From IMG/VR virus record IMGVR_UViG_3300027734_000143, positions 1 through 39,650 of that record: DNA of 39,650 nt. One strand, written 5' to 3'. Positions 14,236 to 21,134 of this stretch are shown here, piece by piece. The translations under genes and the position numbers were made by a program. Numbering within the stretch: the stretch's first letter is position 1; each line of letters begins with the position of its first letter. The notes beneath the pieces are model-generated. The model saw nothing but the letters and a program-made list of their open reading frames with translations. It did not search any database and was not told where the DNA came from. Source of the DNA: a virus.

Positions 14236-14424
14236 TTATTCTTCTGAATACTCTACTGTTACACGCTCTGGTTCTAATGACAAAACAGTATGTCCTGTTT
14301 CTTCATAAGTTCCAACATTGCATTTTAAACAAGTACTAAAAAAAATATTTGGCTCATCATTGCCGCGTTGTTCGACGTAATCGTGTGAACACGCATTGCA
14401 TTTGTATTCATATTTAATAGTCAT
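14236..14424 (-). CDS. FmdB/zinc-ribbon-like protein (62 aa)
   Basis: The start MTIKYEYKCNACSHDYVE has the YxCxxC lead of FmdB-type zinc ribbons, and STCLKCNVG provides the second knuckle about 22 residues later. The end (VLSLEPERVTVEYSEE) is a beta strand. It is a second FmdB-like gene in this genome, on the structural arm, so it may be a virion- or assembly-associated relative of the protein encoded at 8979. The role is unknown. Confidence 0.7.
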   Translation of the reverse strand: MTIKYEYKCNACSHDYVEQRGNDEPNIFFSTCLKCNVGTYEETGHTVLSLEPERVTVEYSEE

Positions 14425-14440
14425 TTATTTCTCCTGAATT

Positions 14441-15268
14441 TTAATAATAAAGAATAATGCAGCCATTGCCGCCTGTGCCACCAGTACCACTAGTTGAAGC
14501 ACCACCGCCACCACCGCCGCCAGAACCACCAGCGCCACCATTTATTGCACCACCAGCAGAACCGTTTGCTAATGTTCCTGCACCGCCGCCTCCAGCAGCA
14601 CCACTAGCAGTGCCACCAGTATAACTTGTAGTATTTCCACCAGCACCACCTGCACCAGTTACTGATGAACCTCCACCACCACCAGTCCAAGTTCCATAAC
14701 CACCAGCACCGCCATTAGTAGTTGTTCCAGATGTAGCGCCACCGCCGCCACCAGACATACCAACACCACCAGCAAACGCACTAAGTGAAGTACTTCCACC
14801 ACCACCGCCGCCGCTATAACCATTACCACCAGCAGCAGTAGTTGTACCTGCTGCTCCACCTGTACCGCCAAAAAATCCTGCAGCACCAGCAATACCAGCA
14901 CTTCCAGCATTTCCGCCACCACCTGCACCACCAAAACCTGCTGTTGGCGTTTGTGTACCGCCACCGCCTGCAACCATTCCTCCAAAAGTAGTTGGGCTAC
15001 CATTTACGCTTTCTGCTCCACCTGCGCCAATAGTGCAAGGGGTTGATGTTGTAACTCTTACCCAACCTATAGTAACTCCTCCTCCTCCTCCACCACCGCC
15101 GCCGCCTGTTGTTCGACCACCAGCGCCACCGCCAATAAGTACGGCATAAGCCCAAGTGATGCTAGAAGGAAATGTAATGCTAGTTCCAGATGTAATTGTT
15201 TGTTGTAAGGTTAAATCACGAGGCACAACAGTTGATGTTGATGCTAAAGGAAATACTGTACTTGCCAT
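14441..15268 (-). CDS. Glycine-rich tail adhesin (275 aa)
   Basis: A short N-terminal part (residues 1-45, with SITFPSSITWAYAVLIGGGAG) leads to about 200 residues of Gly-rich GGAGG, GGGG and GSGGG runs, ending in GNGCIILYY. This is the phage glycine-rich domain layout: polyglycine-II helices packed as a hedgehog-like distal adhesin, as known for some T4-like gp38 adhesins. It probably binds a host surface receptor and may vary rapidly. It sits between the fibre-side gene and the zinc ribbon gene. The long Leu/Val/Gln-rich frame inside is a shadow of the GC-rich repeats. Confidence 0.8.
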   Translation of the reverse strand: MASTVFPLASTSTVVPRDLTLQQTITSGTSITFPSSITWAYAVLIGGGAGGRTTGGGGGGGGGGVTIGWVRVTTSTPCTIGAGGAESVNGSPTTFGGMVAGGGGTQTPTAGFGGAGGGGNAGSAGIAGAAGFFGGTGGAAGTTTAAGGNGYSGGGGGGSTSLSAFAGGVGMSGGGGGATSGTTTNGGAGGYGTWTGGGGGSSVTGAGGAGGNTTSYTGGTASGAAGGGGAGTLANGSAGGAINGGAGGSGGGGGGGASTSGTGGTGGNGCIILYY

Positions 15269-15570
15269 TAGGAAATCTCCACTCCGCTGATGTGAAACTT
15301 AACTGTAGTTGCTGATGCAAGACCAGCAATAATTTTTGTAGTTGCAAGGACCTGCTTAAGGTCAAACATTGCGGTTGAATTAGCAGCAAGTGCCACGTCT
15401 TTGAATATTTCAATGCTATCAAATGTTATCGTAAAAGTTGCTGCAGTTGCCGCAGTATTGCTTACTACGATATTACTTACTACCGCAGTAGTTGCTGATG
15501 GAACTGTGTATAGTGTTGTACTTGTTACTGCTGCTGCTGTTCTAGCCAGCGCTTTAGTTGTTGTAGCCAT
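15268..15570 (-). CDS. Small beta-sandwich virion protein (100 aa)
   Basis: The protein is Ala/Thr/Ser/Val-rich, with alternating strands such as TLYTVPSATTAVVSNIVVSN, AATFTITFDSIEIFKDVAL and TVKFHISGVEIS. This is the layout of a small beta-sandwich accessory protein of phage tails or capsids (TLYTVP...NT...I..N motif seen next to fibres). It is coupled to the adhesin gene by overlapping ends (TAATG). It may be a cap, hinge or decoration protein; unproven. Confidence 0.65.
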   Translation of the reverse strand: MATTTKALARTAAAVTSTTLYTVPSATTAVVSNIVVSNTAATAATFTITFDSIEIFKDVALAANSTAMFDLKQVLATTKIIAGLASATTVKFHISGVEIS

Positions 15571-15588
15571 TAGTTACTACCTTTCATA

Positions 15589-17292
15589 TTAGAGGGCACC
15601 CATAAGAATGAGTGTTAATTGGTCAATTAAACTTCCTGGAGCATTAGTTGCAGACAAGTTAATATCACCTGATACTGTTACTGTTCCAGTTAATGTTGGT
15701 GCTGCAGATAAAACATTGTTTCCAGTGCCAGTTGAACTTGTTACACCAGTACCGCCATTAGCAACTGGCAATGTTCCAGTTACACCAGTTGAAAGTGGAA
15801 GCCCTGTAGCATTGGTTAAAGTTCCTGATGTTGGTGTGCCTAAAGCACCACCTGATGTAAGCAAGGTTGCTGATGTTGGAATTGTAGTTGAGTTAATAGT
15901 TAACCCATTAACATTTGATACTGTTGCACCAGAGTTAATAGTCGTGCTACCAAGGGTAGGTGCTGCGTAAACACTAGTTGTAGCAATTTGCACCCATGTA
16001 GAACCTGACCATACATACATAGCATTAGCGGTAGAGTTCCAATAAATAGCACCAACAAGAAGTGTATTGCCATCATTGTCTAATGTAGGAGCAGATGTTT
16101 TGCTGCCAAGATAACGGTCATCAAAATTGTCATAAGTTGTAGCAGCATCTGTTGCGCTAGTTGCAGCAGAAGAGGCTGACGTAGCAGCCGATGATGCTGA
16201 GGTAGCAGCAGAAGAAGCAGATGTTGTTGCTGCACTTGCTGAGTTGGATGCTGTAGTAGCATACGATGCTATAGTAGCAACTGAATTAGCAGCAGTAGTT
16301 GCAGAAGCAGCCGCGCTTGTAGCGCTTGTAGCCGCTGCCGTAGCCGAGGCTGCTGCTGAGGTTGCACTTGTGGCTGCTGTAGTCACAGAAGTGGCTGCAG
16401 AGGCTGCTGAAGTAGCCGCTGCGGTTTGTGATGTCGCAGCCGAAGTTGCAGATGTTGCTGCTAAACTCGCAGATGTGGCTGCGGAAGAAGCAGATGTAGC
16501 AGCAGCGGTGGCACTAGCCGCCGCTGATGTAGCAGATGTAGAAGCAGCAGTGGCAGAACCAAGGATAGAGTCTACATAATCCTTAGGGGCAGCAGATGAT
16601 GCAGACATACCAGCAGATGAAAGACCAGTAATAACAGGGGTACCGTTAATAGTAGGACTTGTTATTGTCTTATTAGTTAAAGTTTGAACAGCATTAATGA
16701 TATCTACTGTGCCACTTGTATTAGGCAATGTAATTGTATTGTCTTGAGTAGGGTCTACAACTGTAAGAGTCGTTTCATAGGCATCTGCAGTAGCACCTTC
16801 AAAAGTAATGCTTGCATCATTTTCTAAAGTACCAGTAAGAATTGGTGAAGTAAGAGTTTTATTTGTAAGAGTTTGAGTAGCGGTGGTACCAACTACAACA
16901 CCATCTGATGAACCAAGTCCATGCATGGTATGTGTGCTAGTGCCATCATTATAAGAACCAGTTGCTTCAATGTGTAAGTTAGATTCACGAAGGTCACGAC
17001 CAATAATCATGTGTCGGATTACTGCACCAGCAGAGTGGTCCTGTGCTGCTGCACCTGACATATCTACTGCACGAGTTACGGTTAAGTTATTAGAACTAAC
17101 CGCCGTAATTTCTACTACTTCTTCAAGAGCCGTATCTGGGTCAATGACAACTACAAATGTCTGACCAGTAGAAACGGTTGCTCCACCAAGAAGTGTTAGG
17201 GCGTTGACAACTGGAATAGTCAGGGCACCAGAGGTGACCGCTGATGTCAGCGTTGTTTGCTGGGAACGGGAACTGTATTTACGAGTTGTCAT
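15589..17292 (-). CDS. Tail fibre with Ala/Ser/Thr coiled-coil repeats (567 aa)
   Basis: Residues 12-105 form a beta module (TIPVVNALTLLGGATV ... EVVEITAVSSNNLTVTRAV). Two TLTNKTLTSP-type fibre motifs occur at 141-150 and 204-213. Residues about 247-385 are a long ATSA/ASSA repeat rod, likely a trimeric coiled coil. Next come YDNFDDRYLGSKTSAPTLD and GAIYWNSTANAMYVWSG (388-430), a known phage-fibre motif that precedes the distal part. The C-terminal tip (to 567) is beta-helical with GTLPVANGGTGVT-like repeats. It is the main host-contact fibre, with the adhesin gene immediately downstream. Confidence 0.88.
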   Translation of the reverse strand: MTTRKYSSRSQQTTLTSAVTSGALTIPVVNALTLLGGATVSTGQTFVVVIDPDTALEEVVEITAVSSNNLTVTRAVDMSGAAAQDHSAGAVIRHMIIGRDLRESNLHIEATGSYNDGTSTHTMHGLGSSDGVVVGTTATQTLTNKTLTSPILTGTLENDASITFEGATADAYETTLTVVDPTQDNTITLPNTSGTVDIINAVQTLTNKTITSPTINGTPVITGLSSAGMSASSAAPKDYVDSILGSATAASTSATSAAASATAAATSASSAATSASLAATSATSAATSQTAAATSAASAATSVTTAATSATSAAASATAAATSATSAAASATTAANSVATIASYATTASNSASAATTSASSAATSASSAATSASSAATSATDAATTYDNFDDRYLGSKTSAPTLDNDGNTLLVGAIYWNSTANAMYVWSGSTWVQIATTSVYAAPTLGSTTINSGATVSNVNGLTINSTTIPTSATLLTSGGALGTPTSGTLTNATGLPLSTGVTGTLPVANGGTGVTSSTGTGNNVLSAAPTLTGTVTVSGDINLSATNAPGSLIDQLTLILMGAL

Positions 17293-17300
17293 CTATACGC

Positions 17301-18194
17301 CTATCGTGAATAGTGGACGCGGGTTGGGTACTGAAGTTTCTGTTTTAGAGATTCTTCTTCAAGACGTTGCAGGTACAACGCTTGTAGGTTCTTTGTTACA
17401 TTTGTTCCCGTACCGTATGGACGCTTAACGTCTAACTCATCGGCTTGCGGGGAAGATATAGAAATACGTGCTGGGTCTACGTATGAAGACAAACGCCATG
17501 CTGCGCCATAAACAATTACATCTTTCATAGATGAAGGCAGTCCAGTTATTGTTTCAAAGTCATCGGACAAATTGGACATGCCAGTTGGAATATGTGCATA
17601 AATAATATTGATAGTACGACCAGGAAGTACGTTGTCATAGATAGAGACAGATTTACCTGTTGGGAAAGAAGTTGCATATGCTAGTGGGTCCCAACGCCAT
17701 TGGCGGATAGGAAGCCATTCTTTAGTTGGTCCTACTGATTGCCATGCCATTGAAAGAATCTGCACAGCATCTGCTGGCAATGGGTATGTTGTACGGCTAG
17801 CCAAAAATGATACGGCTGAAGAGCCAGTTGCAAATACCTTTGGATATACCGCACCAATGGTGTCATTAATTGCACGCTTAACTGCATAACGTGGGTATGT
17901 AGGAGTAATAACTACTTTTGTATTAGTGTCATGAGCAGCAGCAGTAGTGCCATTGTATCCACGCCCAAAAGGAGCGATAGTAATAGTGTTTGCTTGACGG
18001 TCATAAGAATCTACCCACATCATTTCGTCATCAATCTCAATGATGCCTTTACCAATGTTATCGGTTGAGGCTACGTTAAGAATTAAATCGCTAGTAGTTG
18101 CAGCACTTACTAAATAAGTAACACGGTCTTGACGGTAAGTAAAACCCGAAAGGTCTAATTGTACGTCATCAATTAAATTATTAAATGTTGTCAT
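17301..18194 (-). CDS. Tail/adaptor protein (297 aa)
   Basis: The protein starts with a helical part (MTTFNNLIDDVQLDLSGFT), then a small beta module (SDLILNVASTDNIGKGIIEI, MMWVDSYDRQANTITI, GYNGTTAAAHD) and a helical and beta body with RAINDTIGAVYPKVF and PLPADAVQILSMAWQ. This arrangement matches phage adaptor or gatekeeper proteins (SU10-adaptor-like, gp4-like families) that join portal and tail. It precedes the fibre gene. I cannot separate these families from sequence alone, so the label is moderate. Confidence 0.6.
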   Translation of the reverse strand: MTTFNNLIDDVQLDLSGFTYRQDRVTYLVSAATTSDLILNVASTDNIGKGIIEIDDEMMWVDSYDRQANTITIAPFGRGYNGTTAAAHDTNTKVVITPTYPRYAVKRAINDTIGAVYPKVFATGSSAVSFLASRTTYPLPADAVQILSMAWQSVGPTKEWLPIRQWRWDPLAYATSFPTGKSVSIYDNVLPGRTINIIYAHIPTGMSNLSDDFETITGLPSSMKDVIVYGAAWRLSSYVDPARISISSPQADELDVKRPYGTGTNVTKNLQALYLQRLEEESLKQKLQYPTRVHYSR

Positions 18195-18526
18195 TAGTTG
18201 GGTATCAATCTAAGAGCAGTGACAATTTCAAGGTATTTGGCTGGGTCAGTAATACCAGCAAGTTCTGATGCAACTGCATTGTTACCTTTGTATTGAGGAT
18301 ACTTACGAGTAGGGTCTGCTTTTAAATTAAGAGCAGAGGCTAGCGGTGTACCGTTAGGTGTACCAGCCCAGTCATTAACTGCACCATCTTCATCTTGGTA
18401 AGACGTATAAGGTGGATACTCTCCACCATTAGCAAGGCGATTTATTTCATCACGAAGAGTAGAACCAGGACGACCATACAATGTGTATGTAGTGCCGTTA
18501 TAAACTGCTGTACCATATGTTGTCAT
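18194..18526 (-). CDS. Hypothetical structural-arm protein (110 aa)
   Basis: The protein begins MTTYGTAVYNGTTYTLYGRP, followed by GSTLRDEINRLANGGEYPPY, and ends in a helix with AKYLEIVTALRLIPN. The N-terminus mixes Gly, Thr and Tyr strands. I do not recognise the family; it resembles small phage proteins encoded between head and tail genes. Its stop overlaps the adaptor ATG and its start overlaps the previous stop, so it is in the same cistron row. Confidence 0.65.
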   Translation of the reverse strand: MTTYGTAVYNGTTYTLYGRPGSTLRDEINRLANGGEYPPYTSYQDEDGAVNDWAGTPNGTPLASALNLKADPTRKYPQYKGNNAVASELAGITDPAKYLEIVTALRLIPN

Positions 18527-18684
18527 TACTTACCCTTCTTCTGTGCTGCTCTTATATTGTCTACAAGATTAGGATATTTTCTGCCAGCCTTTTTAGCAGC
18601 AGCCTTGGCTGATGCTTTAGCAGCAGGTGTTAATGGTGTTGACTTCTTTTTAGGGTTAGGTGTTTCCCAAACTTTTTTAGCCAT
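18526..18684 (-). CDS. Small basic protein (52 aa)
   Basis: The gene opens at 18684 and stops at 18526-18528. The product begins MAKKVWETPNPKKKSTPLTP, continues with an Ala/Lys-rich part (AAKASAKAAAKKAGRKYPN) and ends NIRAAQKKGK. It carries a strong positive charge with Pro near the start, similar in style to its neighbours. It overlaps both neighbours by TAATG-type junctions, which supports the gene being real. Function unknown; DNA binding or virion association is possible. Confidence 0.7.
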   Translation of the reverse strand: MAKKVWETPNPKKKSTPLTPAAKASAKAAAKKAGRKYPNLVDNIRAAQKKGK

Positions 18685-18986
18685 TACTTTTTACCTTTGT
18701 TACGTGCACTAATAGCAGCGGCTTTCTTTTTAGCATCTGCTTTTGATGACGCCCCCCACGCTTGAAGCGATAGCAACAAGCGGGTAGGGTCACCATTAGG
18801 TTTACGTTCTGGTCCAGGCATACCACCCATGCGAGCAAGAAAACTTGCTCTGCGTGGATTGTCACCAGACTTAACAGGTGGCTTTAGGTTTGACCCTTGA
18901 GCCTTAGCAGATGCACGTCCCTTTGCATTTAATCCACCCGTAGGTGACTTGCCTTCTTTACGCTGCCATGCTGGTGATGATGCCAT
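18684..18986 (-). CDS. Conserved small basic phage protein, DUF6321-like (100 aa)
   Basis: The protein starts MASSPAWQRKEGKSPTGGLN, followed by AKGRASAKAQG, KPPVKSGDNPRRASFLARM and TRLLLSLQAWGASSKADAKK, ending with ISARNKGKK. I recognise this PAWQRKEG...RRASFLARMG...LLLSLxAWGASSKxDA layout as a widespread small basic phage domain (I believe DUF6321; the number should be checked). Its role is not known. It is one of a row of six or more small Lys-rich genes in the structural arm. Confidence 0.75.
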   Translation of the reverse strand: MASSPAWQRKEGKSPTGGLNAKGRASAKAQGSNLKPPVKSGDNPRRASFLARMGGMPGPERKPNGDPTRLLLSLQAWGASSKADAKKKAAAISARNKGKK

Positions 18987-19148
18987 TTATTTTCCCTTAA
19001 CCTTTTTCAAATTAGGATTTGCTTTCTTTGCTGCTGGACTTGCTTTGCGTGTAGAGGATGCGAGGATTGCACCAGCAGACTTCATTGATACACCACTCTT
19101 CTTTGCGATACTCTTTTGTGCTGCTTTGAAGCCCATACCCTTTGGCAT
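18987..19148 (-). CDS. Small basic protein (53 aa)
   Basis: The gene opens at 19148 (TAATG overlap with the previous stop) and ends next to the following ATG. The product begins MPKGMGFKAAQKSIAKKSGV, contains KSAGAILASSTRKA and ends PNLKKVKGK. It is Lys/Ala/Ser-rich with no cysteine or membrane segment. It could be a DNA-condensing or capsid-filled protein, but I cannot name it. Confidence 0.7.
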   Translation of the reverse strand: MPKGMGFKAAQKSIAKKSGVSMKSAGAILASSTRKASPAAKKANPNLKKVKGK

Positions 19149-19438
19149 TACTTTTGCTTGCCGTTCTTATCATAACGACGACCTTGAAGAACCGCTCCTG
19201 CTGCTTGACCAAACTCAGCCTTGGCCTTGTTATCTTTAGCCTTAACTCCCATGACAACACCCTTAGGTGTCATGCGTGGTGTGTTCTTAGACTTGTCTAC
19301 GTCAAGAATATCTTTAACAACAGCCTTAGCATATTGTCCAGATTCTTTTACAGCATTAGTAAAGTAACCAATTGGCTTATAAATACCATTCATTTTTGAA
19401 CGGTCATCTGCTGACTTGCGTGTTCCGTCTTGTGCCAT
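19148..19438 (-). CDS. Small basic protein (96 aa)
   Basis: The protein opens MAQDGTRKSADDRSKMNGIY, then KPIGYFTNAVKESGQYAKAV, and contains MTPKGVVMGVKAKD and AGAVLQGRRYDKNGKQK. It is positively charged and mostly helical with Gly-rich turns. I do not recognise it. It is adjoined on both sides by small basic genes with 0-2 base spacings. Confidence 0.65.
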   Translation of the reverse strand: MAQDGTRKSADDRSKMNGIYKPIGYFTNAVKESGQYAKAVVKDILDVDKSKNTPRMTPKGVVMGVKAKDNKAKAEFGQAAGAVLQGRRYDKNGKQK

Positions 19439-19440
19439 AA

Positions 19441-19677
19441 TTAAATCTTACGTCCGCCACCAGTTGGCTGTGTGTAAATACCCTGGATTAGTTGTGATGG
19501 ACCATTAGAAGTTCCGCCACCTTGACGAGGTGCAGATGTAGGAGCCTGCCCTGGAGCAACTCCACCCATAAAATCTGCTTTGTTAACAGATGATGTATCT
19601 GTTGCTGCCTTACGTACCTTTGCAGGAACAGTTAGTCCTGCACCAGTTACGTTGCTATTCATATATTCATTAGCCAT
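19441..19677 (-). CDS. Hypothetical Gly/Ser-rich small protein (78 aa)
   Basis: The protein begins MANEYMNSNVTGAGLTVPAK and continues with charged VRKAATDTSSVNKADF, then a disordered Gly/Pro/Gln-rich tail. No domain is recognised. It lies 2 bases from its neighbour in the small-gene row of the structural arm. Confidence 0.6.
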   Translation of the reverse strand: MANEYMNSNVTGAGLTVPAKVRKAATDTSSVNKADFMGGVAPGQAPTSAPRQGGGTSNGPSQLIQGIYTQPTGGGRKI

Positions 19678-19679
19678 TA

Positions 19680-19865
19680 TTATTTTCCTTTTCCGTATGG
19701 TGCTGGAACATTCCAGCCTGTGATGACACTTGCATCAGATTCGTGTAGTTCTTGTCCACCAACTTGTGATGCACCCATGTAGGATGGTGCAATATGCTTG
19801 GTGTTTGTTCGCACTGCTGCGTCAATTGTTACAGGACGGTCAGCGCATCCACATTGTGTGCACAT
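19680..19865 (-). CDS. Zinc-knuckle small protein (61 aa)
   Basis: The N-terminus MCTQCGCADRPVTID has CxxCxC, as in the 28-aa protein encoded at 14095-14181, so the two may share a zinc knuckle. The rest (SYMGASQVGGQELHES, then VITGWNVPAPYGKGK) is polar and Gly-rich. The role is unknown. It belongs to the row of small genes downstream of the capsid. Confidence 0.6.
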   Translation of the reverse strand: MCTQCGCADRPVTIDAAVRTNTKHIAPSYMGASQVGGQELHESDASVITGWNVPAPYGKGK

Positions 19866-19879
19866 AGTTTTCTTCTTTC

Positions 19880-20149
19880 TTAGTATGTATTATAAAGTTT
19901 GTTTACAGAAACGCCAGCATTGCCATAAATTCCCGCTGCTGTACGTGTATTAGGCACTGGGTCTACTACAAGATTATTAGAACTAGGACCCACAGGGTCC
20001 ACAACTAAGTTTGGAGTTCTTGGTAATCTAATACTTCTTGCTCGTGTTGGTTGTACAACAGCACGACGTGTTCTACGTACTGGGTCTACTATAAGTTGAT
20101 TGTCCATACCACCACTAGGTGGGTCTACAATAAGATTATTGTTAGCCAT
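19880..20149 (-). CDS. Protein with four NL(I/V)VDP repeats (89 aa)
   Basis: The motif NLIVDP, QLIVDPV, NLVVDPV and NLVVDPV occurs four times, at residues about 5-10, 18-24, 47-53 and 59-65. In DNA the four related copies lie near 19959-19979, 19995-20013, 20082-20100 and 20121-20140. The Arg-rich middle (VRRTRRAVVQPTRARSIRLP) separates them in pairs. The repeats look like linear peptide motifs that dock onto a partner, perhaps a capsid or scaffold protein. I know no family for this, and no function is assigned. Confidence 0.7.
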   Translation of the reverse strand: MANNNLIVDPPSGGMDNQLIVDPVRRTRRAVVQPTRARSIRLPRTPNLVVDPVGPSSNNLVVDPVPNTRTAAGIYGNAGVSVNKLYNTY

Positions 20150-20151
20150 AA

Positions 20152-20361
20152 TTACTTACCCTTGTTGCCCATAATACGATTACGAAGCGCCATATCCATT
20201 CTTGCATCTGCCTTAGCGGATGGCTTCTTGGCATCCATTTTTTTGTCAGCCTTTTTGAAAGCGGACTTTTTTGCTGATGTCATGCCCATCATCATCTTTG
20301 CATCTTGCTTCATGTCTGCTTTTTTAGACATTGGCTTTGCTGCCTTTTTCTTTGTTGCCAT
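20152..20361 (-). CDS. Lys-rich histone-H1-like small protein (69 aa)
   Basis: The product begins MATKKKAAKPMSKKADMKQD and continues KKSAFKKADKKMDAKKPSAK, with many Lys, Met and Ala. It has a run of short KKADxKxDA repeats, like the tails of histone H1 or DNA-binding proteins, and an Arg/Asn end (RNRIMGNKGK). Possible roles are DNA condensation in the head or an RNA-binding role. Adjacent genes are small and basic too. The function is inference. Confidence 0.65.
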   Translation of the reverse strand: MATKKKAAKPMSKKADMKQDAKMMMGMTSAKKSAFKKADKKMDAKKPSAKADARMDMALRNRIMGNKGK

Positions 20362-20804
20362 TAGATTTGTCCTATCTCTTTCATTACTGCTGCGGTTTCT
20401 TTATTAATTTGCGTTGCTTTGGGCATCTTTTCTGCATTATAGGCTTTGTTTAAAGTAGCCGATGCATCAAGTGCTTTTTCTACAGCCTTGCGATTAGTGC
20501 CCTCAGGTTGTACACCTTGTGCTCTTGCTTGTTTGTAGAAATCTAGTTCTTTGTCCCACTTCTTTTGCGTAGTACCGCTGGCAATAATATTGCCTGCGGC
20601 ATCACCTGTTGCTAATTGAAGCCCTTTAGCCTTGCAACCAAAACAGTCATCATCACATGCAGTATGGTCAATTGAAATCTCTTCATACTCAAATGGTTTA
20701 TCTGCTGTTACATCACATAACACGCAACCCCAAAGGCTTGCCACAAAGTTATGGTCTGCACTGAATCCCCATTCAAGCACCTTACTAATATGTTGGTGCT
20801 CCAT
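20361..20804 (-). CDS. Cys-rich protein upstream of the small-gene row (147 aa)
   Basis: Residues about 20-65 have zinc-type cysteines: LWGCVLCD near 25-31, then CDDDCFGCKAKG near 50-61. The C-terminal part (KELDFYKQARAQGVQPEGTN) has the D-K-E-L-x-x-Y-x-x-A-R-x-Q-G-x-Q-P-x-G-T pattern seen in other actinophage virion-region proteins. A helical tail follows. Function unknown. Both ends overlap neighbours (TAATG and ATG at 20804), so it is part of the late operon. Confidence 0.65.
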   Translation of the reverse strand: MEHQHISKVLEWGFSADHNFVASLWGCVLCDVTADKPFEYEEISIDHTACDDDCFGCKAKGLQLATGDAAGNIIASGTTQKKWDKELDFYKQARAQGVQPEGTNRKAVEKALDASATLNKAYNAEKMPKATQINKETAAVMKEIGQI

Positions 20805-21064
20805 TAAACCGCCCTTACGTTTGCCCCGTATCCTGCATTTGTTAATTCTGTATAAACACCTTGACTAATTTCATATTCATGTCCACCAAGGTAAAACAGT
20901 TCTGCTTCTTTAATTACATCTTCAGTTGGAAATGTAGTTGTAGTCCAGATACCAGCATTACGCATAAGACTGACGCCACGCGTTAACTTGTAACGAATAA
21001 ACAGGCGTCCCCCACCTGCTGGTCCGTATTCCTCTGTTGGAGGTGTTAAGTAATACTTAGTCAT
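20804..21064 (-). CDS. Head-tail connector-like small protein (86 aa)
   Basis: The ATG at 21064 has GGAG 5-6 bases before it; a longer frame to 21127 begins in the hairpin region and is rejected. The product begins MTKYYLTPPTEEYGPAGGGR and contains FPTEDVIKEAELFYLGGHEY. It has a short strand-helix-strand layout typical of small head-completion proteins. Its place directly after the major capsid gene fits a connector or stopper, which I infer. Start chosen by ribosome site. Confidence 0.55.
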   Translation of the reverse strand: MTKYYLTPPTEEYGPAGGGRLFIRYKLTRGVSLMRNAGIWTTTTFPTEDVIKEAELFYLGGHEYEISQGVYTELTNAGYGANVRAV

Positions 21065-21086
21065 TAGTCTCCTTAGTTGACTTACT

Positions 21087-21121
21087 GCAATGCAGGGGTG
21101 CACGAGCAACCCCTGCACTGC
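21087..21121. terminator. Strong hairpin between capsid gene and late genes
   Basis: GCAATGCAGGGGT (21087-21099) pairs with ACCCCTGCACTGC (21109-21121): 12 of 13 pairs around a 9-base loop. It directly follows the major capsid stop in the leftward transcript. There is no T-run, so it may be an attenuator or mRNA-stability element that raises capsid expression over downstream genes. Confidence 0.6.
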
Positions 21122-21134
21122 CGTCAATTAACTA

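Noticed and set aside
14659-15003. Leu/Val/Gln-rich frame on the minus strand within the adhesin gene
   Set aside because: It is another frame of the Gly-rich repeat codons in the adhesin gene, with no separate start signal.
16244-16579. Ala/Val/Glu-rich plus-strand frame and apparent repeat array inside the fibre gene
   Set aside because: The repeats are codons for the ATSA/ASSA rod of the fibre on the minus strand; spacing and sequence do not fit a CRISPR array, which needs exact repeats and unique spacers.
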